A stretch of DNA of 64,000 nt, from NCBI GenBank assembly GCA_035578155.1, contig JAPWDM010000005.1:12676832-12740831 (forward strand). The letters run 5' to 3'. Of the stretch, positions 20,119 through 31,405 are shown piece by piece. This DNA comes from Brachynemurus nebulosus (lineage: Eukaryota > Arthropoda > Insecta > Neuroptera > Myrmeleontidae). The stretch's first letter is position 1. Each line of letters begins with the position of its first letter. The notes under the pieces were generated by a model, which had not been told where the DNA came from, made no database searches, and was given only the letters and a program-made list of their open reading frames with translations. The translations under genes and the position numbers were made by a program.

Positions 20119-21676
20119 TAAAATTATCTACATATTTGAATAGCGGAGATTTGCTAACACTTTCAATTTTTTACACTTCCACTTATTGTTAGAATATAGC
20201 AAAATAAGGTGAACGCCCCTTTTTTACGTATTTTAAACAAAATGTTTTTTAATATTATTTTTGTAGAAAATGTGCAAGTAAAGTTGTTAGTTATTACTTA
20301 GGTATTATAAAAGAATAAAATCGAAAAGTCCATTTTACACACACACCAACTCATGATTTTTTAGTTCAGTAGCTAGAATTTTTCACAGGTTAAAATATTT
20401 TTGCTTTTATTTAATATTAAAATTAGCCTTTAATTTATTAATAATATGATTATCCGAACCTTTTTAATTTTTTAACTGAGTTGATAGGTGGGTTTTGGGT
20501 GCCTCAAAACGAATTTATGTTACAGTTTCACCGTCACAACAGCTGTAATAACTGAATTCCCCTTGTGAAAAATCCTTAAAAAGTCAGTGATATTTATTTT
20601 GTGAACGTGCGAAGTCATCTAGTTCATATTGCTACTCATTGTCAGTTAATAAATCTAAACCAATTATGTGTTAACCTTATAAAGCAAATTTTCTACACAG
20701 CGTAGATACAAAACAAAGAACATACATATTTATTAAATAAACACCCTCTGTATGACGTCATATATATGAAATTTATTACATATCTACTAAATCTACTTTC
20801 AAATTAAATACACTGAGAGGGAGAGAGTATAACAAACAGAAAAATGGAAATTAATTACGAACGATCACGCAAAATTGTTCACACTCGACCGGCACTGAGC
20901 ATAGGTACATACAGTACATACAGGCTTGCAGCGCAGCGCAGCTACGAACTAACCACCATCGGTCAAACAAACGAACGTACGCAGACATAGACAACAATAG
21001 GTATAAATCATATGGGCGTGTAACAATTTCGATAAATTAGAAAATTTTTTTAGATTAACAAAACATTGAAAAAAGGAAAAATGTTGAATAAAAGTGTTTA
21101 ACAAAAACAACACGAAAACACTGGCACCGCCTAATATACATATATACACAAAACAATCGTTTTCTTTTCTCAATTCTTACAAGGAAATAAAATACATTTA
21201 CGTTTAAAGGCACACATTACGCCCATAAAAAAGAGATGTATCGTACGAATTAAAATTCGGAGGTTGGAAAAAATACAAGATACAATGCGCGAGCTACTGT
21301 GGTGAACACTGTGATGGTTCCTCTGAGATGTTGGCTGATCACAATGCGTGTTGGTGGCTTACCGTGTACCGGTAGTGATACTAAACAAATGTGACTTTTG
21401 TTGGCGGTTAATGGTCAAATGTAGCAAAGAAACAAGAATGAAAAATAGGACAAGTTCTATGTTTGAAATCTAACAACGGAATTCTCGCGATTAGAGTCCT
21501 TATAATAAATAGAGTCATACCATGTGTTCTGAACGCTGATTGGTTCCGACATTTTCTGTCCAAAGTTGGGTAAAATAAATTGAAGACAAATTAAATATTT
21601 AACAAATATCATTTACTTTAACCTAGAAAGAATAATTAAATTCAAACTTTTTAATTGTTCATTAATTTATAACTTA
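20119..21676. other. Non-coding spacer with a GC-richer part
   Basis: About 20830-21010 is unusually rich in CG dinucleotides (CGAACGATCACGC, GCTTGCAGCGCAGCGCAGC, AAACGAACGTACGCAG), and CGCGAGCTACTGTGG-type sequence follows at about 21287. This might be a promoter or untranslated exon. No frame or splice structure can be supported. Confidence 0.35.
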
Positions 21677-22244
21677 TCTATACATATAATAAAACTGAAA
21701 CGAGACCGTTTCTGTACATGGAATAGTTTTTGAAAATTGTTATGGTACTGTAAATAGTTATCGATGTAGATATCAAAACAGCGATTTTTAAAATTTTTGT
21801 CTGTCTGTCTGTTTGTTTGTTCACGCATCACGTAAAAACTACTGGACGGATTTTAATGAAATTTGGTGTGATGATAACTTATTACCTGGGTCAACATCTA
21901 GGATACTTTTCACTTCAAAAAAATGTCTCGTTCCCATGGGAAAATGGAAATAGACAAACCATTTTGAGCATGTACACACATTACGTAAATTTCATATTTT
22001 CATAATTTTATAATTTCATAACTATAGTAACAAAATATAATGTAAATAAATTGAATATTGTAGTTTGGAAATTTTTCTGAATCTGAAATCAAAGAAAGTG
22101 TTGCTAATTTTGTACCGAAAAATACAATAAATACACAATTGTCAATTTGGAGACAATTTAATGCATTTTGTGTTGCAAGAAACTACAATTTGGAAAAATA
22201 AATTACTCAACGTTTCGCGTGAACAACGTCACGGCTACGGCTAG
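21677..22244 (+). mobile_element. Helitron-like non-autonomous element, 568 bp
   Basis: It starts TCTATACATATAATAAAACT after an A and ends CACGGCTACGGCTAG before a T, with a hairpin CGTGA-ACAACG-TCACG (22218-22233) just inside the 3' end. The segment with repeated TCTG, CACGCATCACGTAAAAACTA and GGATTTTAATGAAATTTGGT is typical of insect Helitron-type repeats as I know them. No Rep/helicase. The short frame at 21817-22005 is a reading of this repeat. Confidence 0.75.
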
Positions 22245-22571
22245 TTAACAATAATTATGTACTCAAAAATATTTAGTCAAACATATGATAATTAATTTTG
22301 AAGCTTCCCGCTCTGTTTTGGAGTGAAAATGGCAAACATGTCACGACTCTAGATATTACAGGGACTCTACACACGACAAAGTCAACAATGATGTCATTTT
22401 TCGCCCGCAATGAAGGCAGGTTTCTTACCACGCTTGCCAACAGAAGTTCTACCAGACCATCTTGCGTCTTATGATACGGAGATTAGTTTATAGTATTTAC
22501 GGGCATTTACCATTATCTGGCAGGTTTGTTGAGTCAAATTGAAAGTAAATGCCACTTTCAATGACTTTACG
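22245..22571. other. Non-coding spacer
   Basis: No supportable feature. Confidence 0.4.
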
Positions 22572-22975
22572 ATTTTAGCGAATTTCTGAATAGAAACTGA
22601 GCTATTATAACACATATCATGATAAGATTTTATTGATATATGTGTCCGTACGAAAATTCTTGAACGGAACATTTTAGTTTTTGATTTGAAATGTTAAGCA
22701 CAATTAAAATTTATCAAAATCCAAATGTTTTTCGAAATTTTTTTTTATACCGGGCTAAGAGCGGAAATACTCGCATAAGATAGGTACGTTTTTGAACCAT
22801 TATCCTAAGTCAGTGGGTTTCGGAGGTAATTTAGAAAATTGTTGGTTCTTACAAAGATTTCGGAAAAGACTCTCGAAACTCTTACAGTTCATTTTTAAGC
22901 TTTGTTTGCCAAATAGTGAGGTAAAGTTTGCTGTGTTATACAGAATTCTATATGACAGTGGTATTTATATAAATA
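22572..22975 (+). mobile_element. MITE-A, diverged copy without (TA)n
   Basis: TTTTAGCGAATTTCTGAATA at the left; TGTGTCCGTACGAAAATTCT, AAGAGCGGAAATACTCGCAT and a diverged end GTTATACAGAATTCTATATG then ACAGTGGTATTTA follow the MITE-A order. The centre holds only ATATATG. Confidence 0.5.
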
Positions 22976-24254
22976 CATTGGTTATGTCTGAAACATTACT
23001 GTTCGCTAGCTTTTAACACTGTCAATTTTGCGAATTTCATATTGGAAATTCTATTTTTAAGCGCTTAGATTTCAGGAATATAAAATTTAAAACCATAAGT
23101 TTGATTCTATATCTACCCCCTTGAAAGTTCGATATTACACTGAAAACTCACTTTCAAGCTAAATGTTTCCTAATGGGTGGTTCAAAAATTGAAGAATAAA
23201 AGGATTTCCAATTCCGTTTCAAGTACTCTTTCTAATAATGTCCCACACAGCGATATGATTCGTGGGAAAATATTGATTCCAACTTTCTAATACTAGAACC
23301 ACACGGGATGATAGTTCCATAAATTTTTTCGTCAAAATCCCAAAAAATATCTTAAAATTATGTTTTATTATTTATTATTTATATTTTGATCAACCCTTGT
23401 ATATAATACTGGACAAAAAAAAAAATTACACACTGATATGGAAACGCGAATATAGATTCAAAAATATAACAGAAGGTGATTTTTACTATTACGCCCACCA
23501 CTTAACTTGCATAACAGAAACAGTGTGTAGTTAAGTAACAGAAGAAAAGTGAGAAAAATAGGCACAGATATATCGCATGTCAAAACACTTCACGCACTTA
23601 TTTCGCAATTCTTTCTATTACATACGACCAATTTTATTATACCGGATATATTCGGTTATGTAAATTATTAATTGATTCCTATTAGAATTGGTTAACTTTC
23701 CAGGGTTTCACGATCAATATTTCAGATACTTATATATACGATATTTACTAAGAAATGGAGATACGATAAGTAAGAAAAATAATTTAGACGATCTTCTATG
23801 TGTTATAATCATAATTATATGGATATTTACTAAACAATAAAAATATCACCAAGTGCGTGTTGGACACGCACTGAGTTAGGGTTCTTCTGTGGCTACAGTT
23901 TTTCACAGATTTTGGTGCATCAGTATTTTTAAGTATGTGTATTTTTACCAAATTTTTTGAATCACCAGTCGAGAAGTTAGAGGGGGCTGGACGAAAATAA
24001 CTTCATTTTGAAGGCCAATATTTCACAAACAGAACTTAAAAATGTAAAATGTAGAAGCCTTTCCATTTTTAATACGTGATACTGTAGAACGGGCTCGACA
24101 AAAAGTGAGGTCCGGCAAATTTAATTTGCCGATCCTTGAAACAAATTTCGTATAACCAACGTTGCTCTGCTTTTTTTATTTTATATTATATAGTTACAAC
24201 TGTAATGGAAAAACACATTCTTCCTGATTTTTATTTCGTTTTCGTAAATCCTTT
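22976..24254. other. Non-coding spacer
   Basis: A GTGCGTGTTGGACACGCACT motif near 23854-23873 is palindromic and is followed by GAGTTAGGGTTCTT, a wording common in insect dispersed repeats. GGCAAATTTAATTTGCC near 24115 is a small palindrome. Nothing coding. Confidence 0.4.
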
Positions 24255-25010
24255 GATACAGAACCATTGTGACTTTACAACTTTTCGTACAAAACCACTG
24301 TAACCTTATTACTTTTGGTAAAAAACTGCTGTAATTTTACTACTTTTGGTATAAAACAGCTGTAACTTTGCTACTTTTGGTAAAGAACGGCTGTAACTTT
24401 GCTACTTTTGGTCTAGAACTGCTGTAATTTTACTACTTTTGGTACAGAACTGCTGTAACTTTTCTACTTTTGGTCTATAGAAACGGCTGTAACTTTACTA
24501 CTTTTGGTCTAGAACTGCTGTAACTTTTCTACTTTTGGTCTAGAGAAACGGCTGTGACTTTACTACTTTTGTGTCTAGAACTGCTGTAACTTTACTACTT
24601 TTGGTACAGAACTGCTGTAACTTTTCTACTTTTGGTCTATAGAAACGGCTGTAACTTTACTACTTTTGGTCTAGAACTACTGTAACTTTACTACTTTTAG
24701 TACAGAACTGCTGTAACTTTTCTAATTTTGAGTCTATAGAAACGGCTGTAACTTTACTACTTTTGGTCTAAAACAGCTGTAACTTTACTACTTTTGGTCT
24801 AGAACTACTGTAACTTTACTACTTTTGGTACGGAACTGCTGCAACTTTACTACTTTTGGTCTAAAACTGCTGTAACTTTATTACCTTTGGTCTAAAACAA
24901 CTGTAACTTTACTACTTTTGGTAAAGAACTGCTGTAACTTTACTACTTTTGGTCTAGAACTGCTGTAATTTTACTACTATTGGTACTGACCTGCTGTAAC
25001 CTCGCTAGTT
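24255..25010. repeat. 31-bp minisatellite, about 23 units plus a partial
   Basis: The unit reads roughly GAACTGCTGTAACTTTACTA then CTTTTGGTCTA, 30-34 bp. Variants alternate: units ending GGTA, units with CTTTTCTACTTTTGG, and units beginning AGAAACGGCTG. These three types recur in order, giving a higher-order period near 96 bp across about 24420-24760. It starts abruptly after TTTGATACAGAACC and ends at CTGTAACCTCGCTAG. Confidence 0.95.
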
Positions 25011-25122
25011 ATATTGTAATAATTTGATGGAAAAATTAGTGAAGGGCTAAACTAATCTTGGCCGACAGCAGGTCTAATGTAATGTTTTATTATCTTCAGT
25101 TTTAAAAAAAAATCTTTCTATA

Positions 25123-25899
25123 CACGGAGAGAAAAATCCTATAATTTTTGTAGAGAAAATTTCAGAAAAATTACCATGCTCCCCTATAATTCGTGCGCGA
25201 TCGACGACCAAAATAAAAAATATGTGCTAGCATGGTAAAATTTAATGTGCTGCTAACACAACTTTTATCACACTCTTATGCATATATATTATAGTTTAAT
25301 TCTTGTTATCGTACTCTTTCATTTGCGCATCTAACTCGCGACCTTATGTTGGTTGCACTGTACCTGTAAAAACATGTATACAAAAATGATTGCCAACAAT
25401 ATATTCTAATACATATACTAAAGATAGGTAAATAACAAAAAGATGAATTAAACGATGACATCATCCTAAGAGAGTGTAAAAGAAACTGACTACTAGCTGC
25501 ATCAAGGTGCTTGGTGCGAACTGTCTGACAAAGTTTCTTCCACAGTCCACACCTATGGTTCACATGTAACTCGCTGATTGAGGTACATTTCATTACAGCG
25601 TTCCCAACACAACCAACCTTCTTTCTGTTTTTTTTCTTTCTATTATTAGCATGTTAGCATGGTAATTTTTTTAATAAAAACAATTAATAATTATTTTTTT
25701 GTCGGTAATGGAACTTTTTACTGTGCTGTTTTACAAATTTTACGGAGATAATATTACGAAAAGAACATTCCATCCTTTAAATTTTTTATGAATAATTATA
25801 ATCTTTATATTTTTACCTTACAGAATTGAATATGTTCGTCTTTTACACGTCGATTGTAGTGCTGAGCACAGTAATTTTTATAGGAATTTTCTCTCCATG
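25123..25899 (-). mobile_element. TIR/TA MITE (CACGGAGAGAAAA ends), copy 1
   Basis: TA-CACGGAGAGAAAAATCC at the left; the reverse complement of the right end reads TA-CATGGAGAGAAAATTCC. TA on both sides fits a Tc1/mariner-type target. The second copy at 57924-58726 is in opposite orientation and very similar throughout, with the central 120 bp or so apparently identical. The 95-codon minus frame at 25306-25593 lies in this centre; its two ends differ between copies, so I do not call it a gene. Confidence 0.8.
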
Positions 25900-25901
25900 T
25901 A

Positions 25902-26610
25902 GATACAATGGTAATAGTTTATTTAATAATGCTAATATAATTTTCAGAAATTTCTTCAAATAAATTATATTTTTAAATAAATACTGTAATACATATTTTT
26001 GTCAAATTGTGATTTTGAAACGCAAAACACCACAAAAAATTTCGATTTTGTTAAATAAATAAATATCGTTTTGCAAAGGTCAGACTTAAGTTTTTGACAC
26101 CGTTTGCAACGCTCTCGGGTCGTCTCTGCGTGAAAGTACCCTTTGAGATTAAGGAAAATTTGTTTTGCTAGGTATATATTAATTAAAATTTTATATATGT
26201 AGGTCGAAAGATGCAGGAATTTTGTAAGACGAGCAAACAAACGGATTTGAAGAAATTATAAGAATTCCCAGATTTTTTCTTCGAAACCCTTTTTGTAACC
26301 CCTTCAAATTATATCTCCGCCTTACATCAATTATTAATATTAAAACGAAATTTTCGTACGTAGGGACAAATAGATAGACAATTTTTAATCTGTTCAAATG
26401 AAAATGGAGTAGGTAAAGATATAGAAATGGAAAGAAACTAAAATTTATTAACGCCAGAATCATACGTACTCGTCAAAACGACGAACGAACTTCTCTACCT
26501 GCTCCAATACTGTGACTTGTCGGTACCTGCTCGCTGTGAAACTTCTATTATCTAATTTATTTGTTATTATAACACATAAGACATATAAATTTTGTTTATA
26601 GCTATTGTCG
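25902..26610. other. Non-coding spacer
   Basis: No supportable feature. Confidence 0.45.
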
Positions 26611-26736
26611 TTTTTAGCGAATTTCCAAAACTGGAAATTCAGCTTTTACGCCAGGTGTCATGATGCGACCTAAGCCCGGGACCATATCAGAAATATGTTT
26701 TGAGGTCCCTAGAATACGAAAATGATATTCACTAAA

Positions 26737-26816
<80 letters not shown>

Positions 26817-26965
26817 CCGCGCGATAACTCTCGAACGAAACGTCTAACGCTTATGAAATTTTGTGTGCGGACTGGATTCTGAATTGGCTTGGCTAAGTTC
26901 GTTAGCCAGACACGTCGGATGCCCAGAAGTAGGTTTTCTGGCCATTTTTTATCATTCGATCCTAT
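26611..26965 (+). mobile_element. MITE-A copy with (TA)n, right end missing
   Basis: TTTTTAGCGAATTTCCAAAA with hairpin partner CTGGAAATTCAGC, CCCGGGACCATATCAGAAAT, TTGAGGTCCCTAGAATACGA, the TA tract, GCGCGATAACTCTCGAACGA and GTTAGCCAGACACGTCGGAT. It fades near 26965 and lacks the CTGCGACAGG end. Confidence 0.7.
26740..26812. repeat. (TA)n microsatellite inside MITE-A
   Basis: About 36 TA units placed between the TAAAATT and GTATCCGC blocks of MITE-A. Confidence 0.95.
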
Positions 26966-27461
26966 CATAAGGCAGTTCGATTTTTACATCGTTGAAAAGG
27001 AAAAAAAAAATTATGAAGAAAATATTCTTATAATTTTCTTTCTATTTTAAGTATTTTTCGAGAAAATGTAAATTTTTACTTTTATTCTTTCTTTGTTAGT
27101 CTAATAAGTAATTTATATTTATATCTCAGTTCTTTATCAAGTATAAAAATATTTCACTTTTTTATTAAAGAATTTTGTGAGAACAAGTGAAAACTATTCA
27201 CATATATATGATATAACACACATACATGTATAGAGTCTTGTTTCTCATTTATTGCATTATAATTAGCATGGTTCTATCCCATGTTAAAAAATGTAAATTA
27301 AACAGATTTTCTAAGCTAATGTAATGAAGAATTTTTTTAGTCGAATTTTCTCCGAAAAATTAGACTTATACAGTCTATACGATAAGAGCTGCGAGAGGCG
27401 AGACCAGGGGCGCTATCCGTTTTCGGACCCGTAGAACACGATTATGTAAAAAAAAAAGATG

Positions 27462-27465
<4 letters not shown>

Positions 27466-27541
<76 letters not shown>
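27466..27541. repeat. (TA)n microsatellite inside element B copy 1
   Basis: 38 TA units. The same site in copy 2 (45038-45089) has 26 units, so the tract length changed after the copies separated. Confidence 0.95.
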
Positions 27542-27544
<3 letters not shown>

Positions 27545-27569
27545 CCCGCAACCTTTTAATATGTGTAGG

Positions 27570-28440
27570 GCCCCCCTATGGAAGTTAAGAGATGAAATTT
27601 GGTAAGTGGGGCTTATTCCGATGCACAACAATACTATCAAAGTGGGGTCAAATTTTGGGCAAATTTTTTTTCGGACCCGACCTTTAAGGGGGTGGTGGGG
27701 GGCGGAAAAGCAATAAAACTTTTCCAAACCGGTTTTAAATAATGTTTCGGTGAATTATCTACAATATATCCAAAATTCAGCTTCCTAGGATGATATGGTG
27801 GGAGTAGAGGGGGGAAAAACGATTTTCGCTGGATCTAACAGGCCCCCAGCCCCCCAGAATTAACGTAGAGGGTTGAAATTTGGTGTGTTGATAAAGTTCG
27901 TACCTAGGTTGTGCTTTTTGGAGGTTTTAATATTTTACCCCCACCCCCCTCATTTTTAAGCTACAATTTCATGCATTTTCGACGTTTTCGAAGTTTGTAC
28001 CACTCGCACAGGTCACCCGAATAAACCTAGAGGGCTGAAATTTTGTATTCGGATTGAGTTAGTATCAAGGGGGTGCCTTTTGGGGGTCTCGACTTTTAAC
28101 CCCTACCCCCACCATTTTCATACCCAAAAGAACATGATTTTTCTTGTTTTTTAACAGTTTCGTTCGGGTCAAAATCTCCCCAAATAAACCTAGAGGGCTG
28201 AAATTTGGTGTACAGGTTAAGCTAATAGCCAGACACTGTTTTTTGGAGGTTTCAACTTTTAACCCTTACCCCCACGATTTTGACGCCAATATTTCCTTAA
28301 TTTTTTTGCTTGTTTTCTAATATGTCTAGAGACTCCATAAGGAAACCTAGAGGGCTGAAATTTTGTACGTGTATTCAGTTAGTATCCAGCTAGTACCTTG
28401 TAGGGAGTCCGCATCACTTTTCCCCCCACTTCTCCCATTT
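27570..28440 (-). repeat. Degenerate ~160-bp modules of element B
   Basis: GAGGGTTGAAATTTGGTG (27867) recurs as GAGGGCTGAAATTTTGTA (28029), GAGGGCTGAAATTTGGTG (28192) and GAGGGCTGAAATTTTGTA (28350), with a weaker one at 27585. Each is followed by a GTT.AGTA-like stretch, TTTTGGAGGTTTCAACTTTT-like wording and a C-rich ACCCCCACC block. Confidence 0.8.
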
Positions 28441-28686
28441 CTACATCGGAATTGAATGCTATTGTTAAATGTGTTTTAAAAGCATTATGTTTATTCTAAA
28501 TACAAGTAGGCGAATAGTAATTTTAAAAAATTTAAAAAAAAGTGAATACAATTTTTTAACAAATGAAATACATACATATTAAGTAATTTGCAAATGTTAT
28601 TAAAGTCACTGTTTATTTATTTATTTAATTATTATTTAGGAATTTTGGATTTTTATTATTTATAAAATAGAAATTTTGGATTTTTT

Positions 28687-29400
28687 TGGAAAGAAAAAAT
28701 ATCTTCATAAAAGCCTTCCAGTTTACTATGTAAGTTCCTTTTTTAATATTTAAAAGTAAAACACAAAGGCAATTGGCGGATAAGCATGGATAGAAATGCC
28801 CTCGTACGAATTGTGTTGGCTTTTTCCCTGTTAACTTCTATCGGCACAAAATTGAAATTTACTGAGATTCAGCCCTTAAAAACTTAAAATCTTTTTATAA
28901 AGCCCCGATCAACCGGACACTCATTATCAGTTTTGAAACCACCAAAATTACAAATCGCTTGTGGACTTTCAATTATATTTCGCTTGTAGACACTCAATAC
29001 CAAAGAAATAATTTTTTATTTTTTATTTTTTTTATTTTTTATTTTTTATTTTTTTTTTTTTTGAAAGAAAAAATATCTTTATAAAGGCCTTCCAGTTTAC
29101 TATTTAAGGTCCTTTTTTAATATTTAAAACTAAAACATAAAGGCAATTAGCGGATAAACATGGGCAGGAATGCCCTCGTACGAATTGTGTTAGTTTTTTT
29201 TCTGCTACCTGTTTTCGGCACAAAATTGAAATTTACTGAGATACAGCCCTTAAATACTTAAAACCTTTTTTTAAAGCCTCGATCAGCCGAACACTCATGA
29301 CCAGTTTTGAAACCAACAAAATGACAATTCGGTTGTAGACTTTCAATCACATTTCGCTTGTAAACATTCAATACCGAAGATGAAGGGGAAAATTCGACTA
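28687..29400 (-). repeat. Two-copy ~370-bp duplication inside element B
   Basis: GAAAGAAAAAATATCTTCAT at 28689 recurs as GAAAGAAAAAATATCTTTAT at 29063. The GGCGGATAAGCATGG module, the GTACGAATTGTGTT block and a TTGAAACCACCAAAAT-type block follow in order. The two units are separated by (ATTTTTT)n. Confidence 0.85.
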
Positions 29401-29569
29401 CCGTGATGGGGCCCCGCTGCTCACGGCGTTTTTTTTTTTTTTTTATTGAATTTTTAAGTAAACAAGAAATTGAAGATTATGTTATGATATAAATATTATT
29501 AAATACAAAACAAAACAAAATATGTACAATGTACATATGTACGTACGGAAAAATATTTTGAATCGATTT

Positions 29570-31350
<1,781 letters not shown>

Positions 31351-31363
31351 GCCCAAGATTTGG

Positions 31364-31405
31364 AAATTCGCTATGTTATGCAGATGCTGCGACAGGGGTA
31401 TTTTT
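31364..31405 (+). mobile_element. MITE-A, right-end fragment
   Basis: GGAAATTCGCTATGTTATGC then AGATGCTGCGACAGGGGTAT is the MITE-A 3' end, here directly joined to the last satellite unit. Confidence 0.6.

Larger units (their letters stand above)
27339..29428 (-). mobile_element. Element B, copy 1, unclassified 2.1-kb element
   Basis: It is the reverse complement of 43153-45214 over its whole length, with few differences outside the TA tract. One end reads AGTCGAATTTTCTCCG and the other contains GGGGAAAATTCGACT, an inverted match, followed by a GC-rich hairpin whose stem is CCGTGA / TCACGG (about 29401-29426). Both copies are bordered by T or A homopolymer runs. Inside: a (TA)n tract, four or five ~160-bp modules (27570-28440) and a duplicated ~370-bp segment (28687-29400). 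There is no long frame, so it is non-autonomous. Confidence 0.8.

Noticed and set aside
25306..25593. 95-codon frame shared with 58258-58554
   Set aside because: The shared part is identical in DNA, so it gives no evidence of protein selection, and the frame ends differ between copies. It lies entirely inside a MITE.
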